The notes: generated by a model not told the origin, from the sequence alone. Shown: positions 35,641-46,091, counted from the first letter of the stretch. The stretch is DNA of 64,000 nt from Siphonodentalium dalli (GCA_032622095.1 CP136064.1:146634864-146698863), one strand, 5' to 3'. Program-made: numbers and translations.

Positions 35641-35833
35641 ACTTCAAAATAATTGTTTTTTTGGTTGTGTGAAGTTAAACTTCAAAATAATTTTTGTTTG
35701 TTTGTTTTTTTAATAGTTTTCTCGGCATTTCTTACCATAATAATATAAAATAAGTGAGGAAAAAAAATATATGAGTTGGGGGAAGATACCCAGGGTGGGG
35801 GGGGGGGGGGGAAGATACCCAGGGGGGAGATAA

Positions 35834-36427
35834 ACTGTTACTTCTCCACGTATAGCATCTTTCTTGTTTGTTAAATAATCTCCACACGTCAACTAGTTCG
35901 AGGCTGCCAGAAAGGTCCGCAACTTCATTTTGGGCGTGGGGGTTGTTTAAATGTTTGTAGTTATAAGTGTCTAAGTCTTGTTTCTGTACTAGATTCCAGA
36001 CTCCACACATGATTAGTTGCATGTTCCCAATCTGGGTAATTAATTTTGTTAGGTGAGAGTAAAATGCTGGATTATCTTCATTTGGTCCTTTCAAGCTCAC
36101 CAAACTTAGACGTATATTTTCTATGGTTATGTCAAGTATAATAATATTTCCACCAGAGTCTTTATGTGTTTCGTGGATAGTATATTCAAAGTTATTTCTG
36201 AATAGAATAGCTACACCTCTAGCATGGGAAGTGTATGATGACATTATCGTTTTGCATCCCCATTCTGTTTCAATACACCTTTCCATGTGTTTAGTGAAAT
36301 GTGTGTCTTGCAAGTTGCAAGCAATATATCGAATCCTCAATGTTGCGAATGTGGTGAAAGACATCTCGGCGTTTCTCGGATTAGTTAAGTTCAGAGACAA
36401 AATGTTAATAGTACTCATTGATATCAT
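35834..36427 (-). pseudogene. L1/Tx1-like LINE ORF2, endonuclease (EEP) domain
   Basis: The N-terminus of an L1-clade ORF2, the apurinic-type endonuclease that nicks target DNA for retrotransposition. It starts at ATG 36427 and reads STINILSLNLTNPRN, then 'IACNLQDTHFTKHME', 'SHARGVAILFRNNFEY', 'GNIIILDI', 'MQLIMCGVWNL', 'DLDTYNYKHLNNPHA' and 'LVDVWRLFNKQERCYTWRS', the usual EEP motif series. The metal-binding Glu of LQE-TH is Asp here, and the Asp of GDWN is Val, so catalysis should be lost. The coding sense ends at a poly-G/GATACCCAGG block (35775-35833). It has the same orientation and clade as the LINE at 9.8-25.8 kb. Whether it is the same copy cannot be shown, since roughly 350-400 codons between them are absent. 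Confidence 0.85.
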
Positions 36428-36819
36428 ATGCGGACGCCCTAGCTGCCAAACCAGAAGAGTGTACTGTTTGGTAATGTATTACGGTACATATATGCATATA
36501 ACATTATGGTACATTTTGATGTCACTTTCATTCGCACTAAGGAAAGAGACACATGCATAACAAAGGTAGAGTACAGAAATAGCAAAAACAAAGACAAATT
36601 ACATACCGGTTGAAGGTTGTTGTCAGTTTGGATGGACAAACTTCTGGATAAACTGTTGGACGGCAATGGCCACATTTTTTAACTTTGTGGGGGATGTCAG
36701 GTTGCCACAAATTTTAACATTATGGGGGATATCTAGTTGGAAGTTTCTCAAAGTTAGAAAGTGGTCATCTTGAATTTCAAATTTGAATCCTTCAGCACAC
36801 CATGCAATCAACATTTATT
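36428..36819. other. LINE 5' flank, no gene
   Basis: AT-rich sequence upstream of the ORF2 start. No ORF1 remnant was recognised. 36655-36770 contains two phrases related to 8500-8530 and 7990-8060 ('gtcaggttg', 'agttggaa'). Confidence 0.4.
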
Positions 36820-37425
36820 AGCTTAACTTGACAACATCAAGTTTGAACTATTGCCATGGGTTTGTCTGTCTGTCCATCAACAATTTCCATTAGCACACCC
36901 TACAGGTCACATCTCTCATCCGAACATCGCCAAATCGGGATATCTCTAGATGGGAGTCATTGATTTTTGTCGAAATTCATTAAAAAACATGGTCACCAGC
37001 AACCATCTTGGATTTCAAATTTGAATCCATCGGCACACCCTGCAGCCCGCATTCATTGGCGAATTGTTTTGAAAATTTACAGGCATGTTTCGATGGTTAT
37101 TTTGGGTGACCACTAGACGGGAGCAATCAAATTGTTTCGAATTTCATTGGAAAACATGGCCATCTTGGATTTGATTCTTTGTATGGACTAAATTTTTTGA
37201 CATTCCCTACAGGTGACATCCTTTGTCCGATGATCATTAAACTTTAAATGGATCTTCGGGATGACCAGTAGATGGGTAACATCTAATTTTTTCTGAATGT
37301 TGTTAAAAAAAATTGGCCACCGGCCTTTTTTATTATAAGCCATCTTGGAGTTTACTCTTTGAATGACTAAATCTGTTAATACACCTACAGACCACATCCC
37401 TAATCACTCAGCCATCTTGGTTTTT
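36820..37425 (+). repeat. Tandem-unit element, head plus three units
   Basis: Head TTAGCTTAACTTGACAAC / TCAAGTTTGAACTATTGCC is an inverted pair like the one at 25965. GTCTGTCTGTCC and about three ~165-bp units follow ('caccctacaggtcacatc', 'ccatcttggatttcaaattt', 'atggtcaccagcaa'). It is the same architecture and a distant relative of the 26-30 kb array. Confidence 0.7.
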
Positions 37426-38330
37426 ATGTTTACCCATACAATAGTATGGTAAACATAGTGTCGATGTCCGGATTGACCACTCGTCGTTCGTCCGTCTGTC
37501 TGTTGTCCGTGTTGACTAATGACTACTTATGTGGCTAAGATTGTGTAAAATGGATATTTATGTGCATAACTTCCGTTGCGTGGCTAGCCACGTAACAGCT
37601 TTCAGATGGACGTTCTAAAATGATCTATTTGGCCTAATCTGCTTATTTAATTTTGTAGTCACTCAAAATTTGGAAAAAAATAAGTCCATCGATTTAGACA
37701 TCCATGACCTGTTAATAGGAGATGTCGGACACTGACTGACATTTATGTGGCTAGCCACCCAATCACGGACCTGTCAGTTTCTCCTATTCCACTGCCCCAG
37801 TTGCTGTGAGCAAGTTTTTGAGTTTTAATCAGCTTCCAACATGTTATGAATCCATAATCTGGAGTTTTATCACTATCTACTACTTGATAGCCACATAAAA
37901 TTTTATGGCTACTTGAGAAGCCACATAAAAACTAAAGCCACATTACCATTTCTAGCCACATAGGTCGGAGCCACATATCTACCCATTTGTTCGTCCGTCT
38001 GTCTGTCCGTAAACACTTTACACATAATGCGATAACTGAAATATTTTCTATCTGATCGGAACCAAATTTGGTATGTGAATTTCTCAGGCCAAAATACAGA
38101 TCGAGTTCGAATATGGGTTTGATCCGAGTTTTTTTTACGGAGTTATGGCCCTTTTTCGGGTTAGAATTCACGGATGCCTCGATAACTAAAAAAAAAATTA
38201 TCTGATCGGAAACAAATTTGGTATGTGAGTTTCTCAGCCCCAAATACAGATCGAATTTTAATATGGGTTTGATCCGATTTATTTTAAAGGAATTATGACC
38301 CTTTTTTTCGAGAGAAAAAAAAAATTCGAA
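37426..38330 (+). repeat. Element H 5' part, truncated and interrupted copy
   Basis: Starts ATGTTTACCCATAC with inverted arm ATAGTATGGTAAACATAGTG. The TCTG tract is interrupted at about 37503-37985 by unrelated sequence rich in 'ggctagccac'/'gccacata'. The H units then resume ('accaaatttggtatgtg', 'cagatcgagttcgaat'). The 3' half with the terminal hairpin is missing. Confidence 0.7.
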
Positions 38331-38657
38331 AAAAAAATAATTTAAAAGCTTTTTTTTTAGATTGAACTCCTTGCTTAATTTAACAAAAAAAAAATTCAAT
38401 TTTTTTTAAAACTTATATATAAATAATAAAAAAAGATTTAAATAATAAAAACAAAATTGTCATTGACACTTCATTTGTTTTAGTTTTATACCATTAATTA
38501 GGTGTGATGTACTGTTTTGAAAATATGAAGATTTTATTGCAATAGTTACATGTAATATAACGATATCAATAAAATACCATGTGAACATCAAGATCCAGAG
38601 TATATGAGAGTACATTTTATAGATGGTATCATTCCAGGAGAAATCTTGTTATTAATA
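38331..38657. other. AT-rich spacer, no gene
   Basis: Poly-A/poly-T-rich stretch, then an AT-rich flank up to the ISL2EU left end. Confidence 0.45.
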
Positions 38658-38720
38658 GGCCAGTTTCACAATCGAGTTAAGCTATTACGTCCCCTGTTTA
38701 GCAGAGCGAAAGCGAGGCTC
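38658..38720 (+). repeat. ISL2EU left terminal inverted repeat
   Basis: Contains TTTCACAATCGA, CTATTACGTCCCCT and CAGAGCGAAAGCGAGG. Pairs imperfectly with 46024-46091. Confidence 0.75.
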
Positions 38721-38758
38721 TCTGTGTATACAATTCCAAGAAATTCCATGCTAAAATA

Positions 38759-38932
38759 ATGAGCGACAAAAGAAACAATGTTGACGTTCACTGCGATTAT
38801 AATTTGGATGAATTATGGAAACTGAAATCTTCTCATCTAAAGGATATATTACGTGCACGTAATCAGCAATATACTGGCAATAAATCTATTTTGGTTGCCA
38901 GATGTCATGCGTTCATGAATAGCGGAAAATAA
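38759..38932 (+). pseudogene. SAP-domain exon of the YqaJ gene (58 codons)
   Basis: Opens at ATG 38759, about 40 bp after the left TIR. It reads 'NLDELWKLKSSHLKDILRAR', then QQYTGNKSILVARCHAFM, and stops at 38930-38932. The pattern L-x2-LK-x3-L-x3-L-x3-R...G-x-K-x2-L-x2-R is a SAP motif, a small DNA-binding helix-turn-helix found at the N-terminus of metazoan SWIM/YqaJ proteins. The stop after 58 codons may be a decay lesion, or a donor site upstream of it may be used. No function beyond DNA binding can be read. Confidence 0.65.
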
Positions 38933-38984
38933 TTCGCATTCCCAGAAATCGAGCGAATCAAAAAATGTATCGAGATCGGTATCG

Positions 38985-40502
38985 CCTTCGTGCTCCATAT
39001 TCAATGAATTGAATTCATTGAACGAGATCACGTTTCTAAAGCTTTGTGGCACTGCCAATGATCGTGTTTGGGGCAAAGATTTGCGTCAGTTCCCTCCACT
39101 GAACTTTTACCAATTGTTTACGTATCTGGTAACAGGACACAAAAATATGGCCATATCGGGGGATTACTATTCGCCATCCATGATTTCAATACCAAAGGTC
39201 TGCACAATGAGAAGGACAAGGTAACCCTTTCGTGCACTTCAGTTCTGAATAAATGGATTGTGAAGAAACATTCATTTGGGAAGGTTGTCGGCTGAGAGAA
39301 CAGCCACTCGTAGTAAGTATGATCCACGGGCACCTCAAAATCGATCAGTTGATCCAATCAGGCTAAGGACACTGTACAGGAATCTGGAGGCATCCTGTCC
39401 AAATTCTGGATTTTTCATCTGCCACAACCCGCCTCTAGAGGGAACTGATTCAACGGATGTAGCAGAAAATGCTTTTGTTAGCAATGTTGATGAAAACATT
39501 TATATGAATGTTAATGTGTGTTCAACATCGCTGTATAGTCGGGAAACATTCAGTCAACCTGACAGCACACTTAATAAATCCATCAACCAAGTGAATAATG
39601 TTACAAACAAGTGTGATGCAAGTGTGATTGAAAAAAATATTGATATTGAAGACACAGAAATAATCGACAAAGAGTTCTTTGAGAAATATGTGGAACCGAT
39701 ATTCGCAAATGAACATATTTCTGCTGAATCAATTTCTTATGTAGAAAAATCTACAAGAGACCAGAGCGAGTGTGATTTTTGGAAAAAACTTCACCGATAT
39801 AAAATGACTGCTTCCAATTTTGGAAGAATTCTTTGAACGAGGCTCCCAGACAGTGTGATAAAGATGATGTTGTATGGAAAAGCCCATTCTACTGCCATTA
39901 ATTTTGGAAAACAATTCGAACAGTCAGCAATTGAGGCATACACATTGTATAAATGCTTACATAATTGTCAAGTCTTAGTGCATAGACCAGGAATTATCTT
40001 GTCCTCAAAGCGACCAGGCTATGGGGCCAGTTTGGATGCCATGGTTGTCGACCCAACAGCTGATATAACAAACAGTGGTTTGGAAGTTAAGTGCCCCTTA
40101 AGTAAGCATGGACTTACAATTGAACAAGCTTGTTCTGATAGATGTTTCTATATAAAGAAAGACGGTGATGGAAATTACAAACTAGCCAAGAATCATCACT
40201 ATTTTTTCCAAGTCCAAGGACAAATGTTTGTCCCCGAATTGAAGTGGACAGATTTTGTTGTATGGTTCGGACCTGGGCAGGATATTTTTGTGGAAAGAAT
40301 AATGTTTGATGAATGTTTGTGGAATACACAAATATTGCCCAAATTAGATTTATTCTATAAGTATGTTTTTGTTCCAGAACTTCTCACTCGCAGGGTTGAA
40401 AGAGGATTTTCAATAATTCAACCTGATGAATGGAAAAAATATGAAAAGTGGTTTGGCCTACAGATGAATTCTCTTTCCAAGTCGCCCCATTCATCAGGTT
40501 GA
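38985..40502 (+). pseudogene. YqaJ-type nuclease of ISL2EU
   Basis: The second protein of ISL2EU transposons, a lambda-exonuclease-like fold presumed to act on DNA ends. Frames before 39276 are mixed ('FPPLNFYQLFTYLV', then 'NTKGLHNEKDKVTLSC'). From 39276 one frame reads KYDPRAPQNRSVDPIRLRTL and 'SGFFICHNPPLEGT', then 'ECDFWKKLHRYKMTASNFGR'. After an in-frame TGA (39834-39836) it continues 'LPDSVIKMMLYGKAHS', 'AINFGKQFEQSAIEAYTLY', 'PGYGASLDAMV' (Asp), GLEVKCPLSKHGL (Glu-x-Lys), 'HHYFFQVQGQMFV', 'DFVVWFGPGQDIFVERI' and 'YVFVPELLTRR', ending at 40502. Glu, Asp and ExK of the YqaJ core are all present. The TGA sits where Arg would fit (CGA to TGA). The mixed frames upstream show further decay. 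Confidence 0.85.
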
Positions 40503-40697
40503 ATCATTGAAAATGTGAAAAATACGGTTCTGATCAACTAAAATTTCAGTTTATACATGTATGTATATAAAAAACCATAACAATGTTGTGAAAGATCAGG
40601 ATTTATTTAATTCTCAACATATTTGTGTTGTTTTTAGCTGAAATTGACATTTAAAAAAGTTTGGTATCTTTTTGACATAACAATGGATTGTTACCAA
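40503..40697. other. 3' flank of the YqaJ gene
   Basis: AT-rich and no gene. It lies between the stop of the nuclease gene and a palindromic insertion. Confidence 0.4.
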
Positions 40698-40878
40698 GCC
40701 TGCAAATAGTGTCTGTCATTTGCAGAATGAGGTCCCCAGAGGGTGAATTTAGTGATGCTATCATGCATGGTGGGCTAGCATCACCAAATTCATCCTCTGG
40801 TAACCTCATTACACTTAGGCCTCAACTGCTATGGGAGACCCAGGATCAGATTGAAGTTCCCTGTTAAAGTTGGTGTTC

Positions 40879-40916
<38 letters not shown>

Positions 40917-41167
40917 ATTAGTCACCTCGATTATTCATATTATCTTCGGTAAATTAGGGGATATAGAAACTTCACAGACAGGGTAAATGTAACTAAAATC
41001 AATGTTAATTTGAGACAATAGATACTTCCCAGAAGATTAGGCCTAAGCAGAATGAGGTCCCCAGAGGGTGAATTTGGTGATGCTAGCCCACTGCGGGATA
41101 GCATCACTAAATTCACCCTCAGGGGACCTCTGACTGCAAATGGCAGACACAATATGTTCAGGCTTAA
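40698..41167. repeat. Paired palindromes with a poly-C core (foldback-like insertion)
   Basis: 40699-40819 and 41037-41165 are reverse complements of each other. Each is itself a hairpin: AATGAGGTCCCCAGAGGGTG folds against its inverse, with GGTGATGCTAGC-like stems. Between them lie 37 consecutive C (40880-40916). The whole is a nested inverted repeat between the two convergent ISL2EU genes. No coding. Confidence 0.85.
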
Positions 41168-41213
41168 TTGTTATATGTACACTGTATATTGAATGACTAA
41201 AATAATACAATTA

Positions 41214-41337
41214 TTATCACTCTGGAACAAATGGTGGCAGGAAACATGTTAAGTAAGATATGACTGTGAACATCTGTTCAGCAATGTGACTTTAATAGGC
41301 TGAGTGGTATTACTCCATCCAGAATGTGATAATTTTT
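41214..41337 (-). pseudogene. ISL2EU transposase, extreme C-terminus
   Basis: The minus strand from 41337 reads NYHILDGVIPLSL. After a one-base frame change it reads 'SHIAEQMFTVISYLTCF' and stops near 41214. This is the tail that follows the catalytic Glu in HARBI/ISL2EU-type DDE_Tnp_4 transposases. It is separated from the rest of the gene by 2.4 kb of element H copy 2. When that is removed, '...ERAIGRI' joins directly to 'NYHILDG'. Confidence 0.8.
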
Positions 41338-43759
41338 ATGTTTACCCATACCATAGTATGGTAAACATAATGTCGACGTCCGGATTGACCACTCGTCGTG
41401 CGTCCGTCCATCCGTCTGTCTGTCTGTCTGTAGACACTTTACGTATGGTGCGATAACTCAAAAATATTTTCTATCCGATCAGAACCAAATTTTGTATATG
41501 AATTTCTCAGACCAAAATACAGATCGATTTTTTTTTTACGGAGTTATGGCCCTTTTTCGATTTCGAATTTATGTATGCTGTCATAACTCAAACAATTTTT
41601 ATCTGATCGGAACCAAATTTGGTATGCGAGTTTCAGAGCCCAAAATACAGATCGAGTTCGAATATGAGTTTGATCCTATTTATTTTAAAGGAGTTATGAC
41701 CCTTTTTTTCGAAAATAAAATTAAAAAAACAAAAATCCGATGCTATAACCGAAGCTATTTTGTCCGATTGTGTTCATATTTGATATATAGGTTTATGATG
41801 ACACGCCCCTCATCTATATAGTTTTTGGTATTGATTGGTTGATCGGTTTAGAAAATAATTAACCCTTTACATACATGCTGTCCAATGCAATAAGTTGAAC
41901 ATATTTCTTCTGATCGGCCTCATATTTCTTACCTAGGTTTTTCTTAGCACGTTCTTCGTCTGTATGGTTTTTGGTATTGTTAAATTAACCCTTTTCACTC
42001 TTATGTTTACTTAGAATTCACACAAGCTGCTATGACTCAAAACATTTTTCATCTGATCAACACCAAATTTGGTATATGAATTTATCACCCCTAAATACAG
42101 ATCGAGTTCGAATATGGGTTTGATCCTATATATTTTAACAGAGTTATGACCCTTTATAATTCAAGTAATTACTGCTGGGAATTTTAAGAGAACATATCTA
42201 ACAGACCATGTGTGTTATTGAAATGAGTTAAATCTCACTGTGGACATAAGATATGACATGCTATAAAGCCTGATAGTGGTACTGCTGGCTGGTTTATTTT
42301 AGCTGTACACTAGATTGAGTTAGATAGCCTTGGTGGCTTGCATGTGGCTGTCAAGAATATAATTAATGGATTGGTCTCTATTCTGTTCTGTGCAATATTA
42401 AGTTAACCCATTTGTTGAAACTGGTTCATTATTAGTTAATTTACATCTATTCCAAAATTACAAATTGGAATAGTCCATTGTTTATTTGTTGGGATGTTTA
42501 TAGACATTGTTGTTTACACTGTAACTTAGAAATAAATTAACCCACCCTTTCGATAGTTCCATCATATGATATCATTGAACATTATTAACCCTCTCCGCAC
42601 ATCATATGGTCTTCTGATGTTTTTCATCTGATCATTCTCTTATTCTATGTCCAGGTTGATGGTGATCCACTTTTCCCTTGCATATTTAATGATATTCTGC
42701 TGTTTACAGACATTGTATCTTTCAAATGATCAGCTTAGAATAAAATTAACCATAGATATACTGTATGCAATCCAATGTTATGACTCTAATATTTTCAATC
42801 TGACCATTCTCATATCTCACCTTTATTTATCTGATAATTCTGCTTTAAAATATTTTATATCCAACCATTATCAATCACATTTAATATCCAGGTCTATACA
42901 CCCCTCACTTGTATAGATGTTCAAGTATTGATTGGTCTCTAATTCAATGATCTCATAACTTTTTGATATGTAGCTAACACAACAATATTATGACTCCGGT
43001 TCTAATGTAAGAAGTAGATAAATAGAGTTATTATGATGTTATGTGCTTAATTTTGTAACTATTATAGCTTTAACAGCTATGGTGCATCTGTCTGACTGTG
43101 GTTGGGTTATTTAGCTTTATCACTCTATAACACATACATGTATCTGTGTTGGAGTTACCCACTTTTCGCTTGCATGGATTTTGCGATTAAAATTAACCCA
43201 TTCCATAGACACATGATATCCGATAGGCAGATACTAAATTATCTCTTTCACCTTGAACCAGGTTCAGTAAGGATTTCTATAAGCCACCAATTGAATATTC
43301 ATCATCAGATGAAATATCTTATTTTTAAATTCACTCAATTGCATTTGGGCTGCAGAATAATAATGGTGCTGGTATTCTTGAGACTACTTATTGGTCAAAT
43401 ATTTCTCACCGATAACTTTTATAATCTCTTCCAGGTTAATCATGACACATAAATTTCTTCACCTGTATTTTGGTATTGATTGAATGGTTTTGAAAATATT
43501 TACCCCATATTTAATTATATTCTGCTGTTTCCAGACATTGGATCTTGAAATTTAATGCCATATCCATGGTCATATTGTGTTTCTGTGAGCAAGTTGCCCA
43601 ATAAGTCTGATTCCACTTGGGAACTACTAATTAATAGTAAGCTGTGAATTGTTGAAAGTTTTATACTCATGAAAAAATTGGTATACAGATTTATGAAAAT
43701 AGCTAATCACCATCGCCAAGGTATGGGTTAAACATCTGCCGATCGTGATCGGCCTCTCG
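41338..43759 (+). mobile_element. Helentron-like element H, copy 2
   Basis: Starts ATGTTTACCCATACC with its inverted arm, then a TCTG tract (41410-41430) and H units to about 41720. The AT-rich body matches copy 1 and copy 3 ('attccatagacacatgatat', 'taggcagata'). It closes with GGTATGGGTTAAACAT, hairpin GCCGATCGTGATCGGC and CTCGTT. It lies in the ISL2EU transposase gene. The T-rich target (six T in the restored gene) makes the exact ends ambiguous by 1-3 bases, but there is no sizeable duplication. Confidence 0.8.
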
Positions 43760-44843
43760 TTTATTCTGCCGATTGCCCTTTCAACGTGTATTCTGACACT
43801 GGCAATGTTCATTTTATCTTCAACCTCTTGTGATGACAACTGATTTTTATGTTTGAATGGTGGGATGTTGAGTGTTACGCCATCTGGTAATATATCAGAA
43901 ATCTCAAACCCGCGATCCGCCATTACATTATCACCAGGCTCCACAGGTTAAGAACACTACTTTCTTTAACTGTCTCCTTATCAGACACTCTACCTCCCCT
44001 CAGTCTAGAAACAAATGAAACAGTACCATTGGGAGTCACATCAACTAATACTTTAAACGTAGACCATGTTTCTGATTGTGTGAGCATTGAAGATGGTATT
44101 TCAATGAATACTTCTGTGCAATTAAGAATGATCCTTGTTGTTGGGTATTGATGGAATGATGATGGCATTAGACGTCTTATTCTGTCCTGTGATGGAAATG
44201 GAAACAATGGAGGGAGTTCACAATACAGAAAATTTATCCATGTCGTAAATATTTTTGAAAACTGACTTTCAGATATTTCAAAACGCGATGAAATATCACA
44301 AACAAATAGCCCAACTTTCAACCTCACCAGCCCCATAAAGAATTCATCACGTTGAGTCAGTTTACTTTTTTTACCAGGTTTTCTACCAAACATTTGATAC
44401 AATTTTTCATCTGCAGTATCTGTATCACTCTGTCCACGCCAATACAACATATTACGGGCTTTTGGCTCAAGATATTTGAAAGTTGCATCAAATGTTTGGT
44501 AGTTCATAAATCCTGAATAAAAAAGCATCGCATTATCACAGCCTTGATATTTTCTAAACAGAATCAATTTGCTTCATATGTTTCAACTGTGTCAATGAGT
44601 TCTTCGATGAAATTAGATGCAGTTTTAATTTTACTTTCCATGGCAGATATATGTTTACTCATCTGGGTAACAACTTCTTTTAGATGATATATACTGTTGG
44701 TACACATAATAGAGCTGATATCGTAAAAATAACTATGATCATTGTTGTTTATTGGTGGGCTGTCCATGTGATTGTCTGTCTTGAGTTGAAGCATCTACCA
44801 TGGAGTGCATGTCAGTTTGTGTCGCCATGCCCGATTCAATGAC
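43760..44843 (-). pseudogene. ISL2EU transposase, coiled-coil, HTH and DDE part
   Basis: The exon starts at an acceptor (ATTACAG) ending at 44844. It reads 'ATQTDMHSMVDASTQD', then in a shifted frame a helical stretch with 'LKEVVTQMSKHISAMESKI' (coiled coil). After another shift (about 44565) it reads 'FYSGFMNYQTFDATFKYLEP', 'KLTQRDEFFMGLVRLKVGL' (helix-turn-helix_4), 'RIILNCTEVFIEIPSS', 'WSTFKVLVDVTPNGTVSFVS' and, after a shift near 43955, 'PGDNVMADRGFEI' (second Asp), LNIPPFKHKNQLS and RIHVERAIGRIN (Glu). This is the IS5/DDE_Tnp_4 order D-D-E. The first Asp, expected in DCTE, is Asn. The open frame that continues past RIN is element H sequence. Confidence 0.87.
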
Positions 44844-45466
44844 CTGTAATGATATTGAATAATTAATATAATTAATGTAATATATAAATATGTCTTGGCG
44901 ACTAAACTTGAAGCCTAGGGATTGAAAGATGGCACACTTGTGTGATTTTTCATGGGGCGTGTTATAAAATAGGGCCATTGATCTCAGATGTCTTGAAGGG
45001 GATGATAAATTTCATTTATTAATTTTAATACCAGAATATAAACGCTCTTTATCCATACAACATCAGGAACAGTGAGCTTTTTAAGTTCTTTCTAATCTCC
45101 TGTACCCGAGCAATGACGGGTGCCCCAGCTAGTTATACATATATAATAATCAATCAACATTATTGATATGTACCTGACCATAAGAATGTTTCATGTTCAT
45201 CTTAAATTACTTAATGGACCTTTCCAAATTCTCAAGACTTGTTGAATTTGCTAATTAACTGCAGTATGTATGTGTGTAACATAACCTTACAATCGCTCAC
45301 ACATTCCAATTGTATAATAAGTTATTAATTATATGTTTGTAAAGCACCTTATACTATGAAGCTGCAGCCACATATACATGCAGTTTTGAAGTGCCATACT
45401 TAATTTTGGTCTTACATGTATGTGTATACATTACATATACAATGTATATATAATTATTTAACAAAC
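44844..45466 (-). other. Intron of the ISL2EU transposase, with a Helitron end
   Basis: Bounded by a donor (CAA/GTTTGT, 45461-45466) and an acceptor (44844-44850) on the minus strand. It contains a plus-strand Helitron-like 3' terminus: hairpin ACCCG...CGGGT (45104-45121), then GCCCCAG-CTAG (45129-45132) followed by T. The 5' end of that Helitron was not found. Confidence 0.55.
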
Positions 45467-45912
45467 TTGAAATTCTTCTGTGACGGTTGGAAATTTTGTA
45501 ACACTGGTAGGTGTAGATGCAAAGGCCAATCGCTTCCGTGGCGACTTTCTCTTATGTCGATTGTCATCTGTGTTGAAAATAACTGGTTCGGCACCTGTCA
45601 ACAAAGTCCACTTTTTCGCCACCATGGAAATATGAATAAATTCTGGTTTGAAGTGTTTGTGGCAAATGTTTGTTGATTTATTTAGTGAGAACCCATCTCG
45701 ACCATCCTGTCTCTTGATTAACTGACACCATCTATCACATTTCTGCTTACTGCTCAGCACATCTTTGGGTACTTTGAATAAATGAATTCCTGAGTTAGTG
45801 CCATCCTTCCGGTATTTATAGTTCATACAACCATAAACACAACACTGTGATCCCCTGGACGATGATTTACCCTTTGCTTTACATGTACTTGTGTTCGCTT
45901 TGCAGTCTTTAC
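45467..45912 (-). pseudogene. THAP-domain exon of the ISL2EU transposase
   Basis: A C2CH zinc finger that binds DNA, at the N-terminus of ISL2EU/THAP transposases. The exon starts after an acceptor TTTATTGCAG (45913-45922). It reads CCVYGCMNYKYRKDG (C-x4-C knuckle), 'LFKVPKDVLSSKQKCDRWCQ', 'RDGFSLNKSTNICHKHF' (C-x2-H, with the HF-x2-F that follows) and 'WTLLTGAEPVIF', the AVPTIF-like box that closes a THAP domain. A Lys/Arg-rich stretch ('RHKRKSPRKRLAF') follows and could be a nuclear-localisation signal. The exon ends at a donor near 45467. It is intact as an exon; the rest of the gene is broken. The first coding exon with the initiator Met was not identified. Confidence 0.8.
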
Positions 45913-46023
45913 CTGCAATAAACGTAAGAACACAAAGAATTGTTAGTTAATGGGTGTATAAATAATATAAATTACTTAGTTCAGAGTAAACAAAAACGAA
46001 ATAGAGATGACATAATTGACCTC

Positions 46024-46091
46024 GTTCTCGCTCTGACCTTCATCCGGTCACACAAGGGGGAGATAATTCGTGGTCGATTGTGAAAACGGTT
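46024..46091 (-). repeat. ISL2EU right terminal inverted repeat
   Basis: Contains the inverse of TTTCACAATCGA (46074-46085) and of CAGAGCGAGAACGAGG (46020-46036). Imperfect partner of 38658-38720. Confidence 0.72.

Larger units (their letters stand above)
38658..46091. mobile_element. ISL2EU-type DNA transposon, two genes, decayed
   Basis: Terminal inverted repeats of about 60 bp: GGCCAGTTTCACAATCGA at 38658 and the inverse of AACCGTTTTCACAATCGA at 46091. Both continue through an ATTAYSTCCCCCT-like core to CAGAGCGARARCGAGG. A TA sits outside each end (38656-38657 and 46092-46093), a possible 2-bp duplication. It carries a SAP/YqaJ nuclease gene on the plus strand and a THAP/DDE transposase on the minus strand, the two-gene set described for ISL2EU elements. 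Later insertions within it are a palindromic pair (40698-41167), a Helentron-like copy (41338-43759) and a Helitron end (to 45132). Confidence 0.82.
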
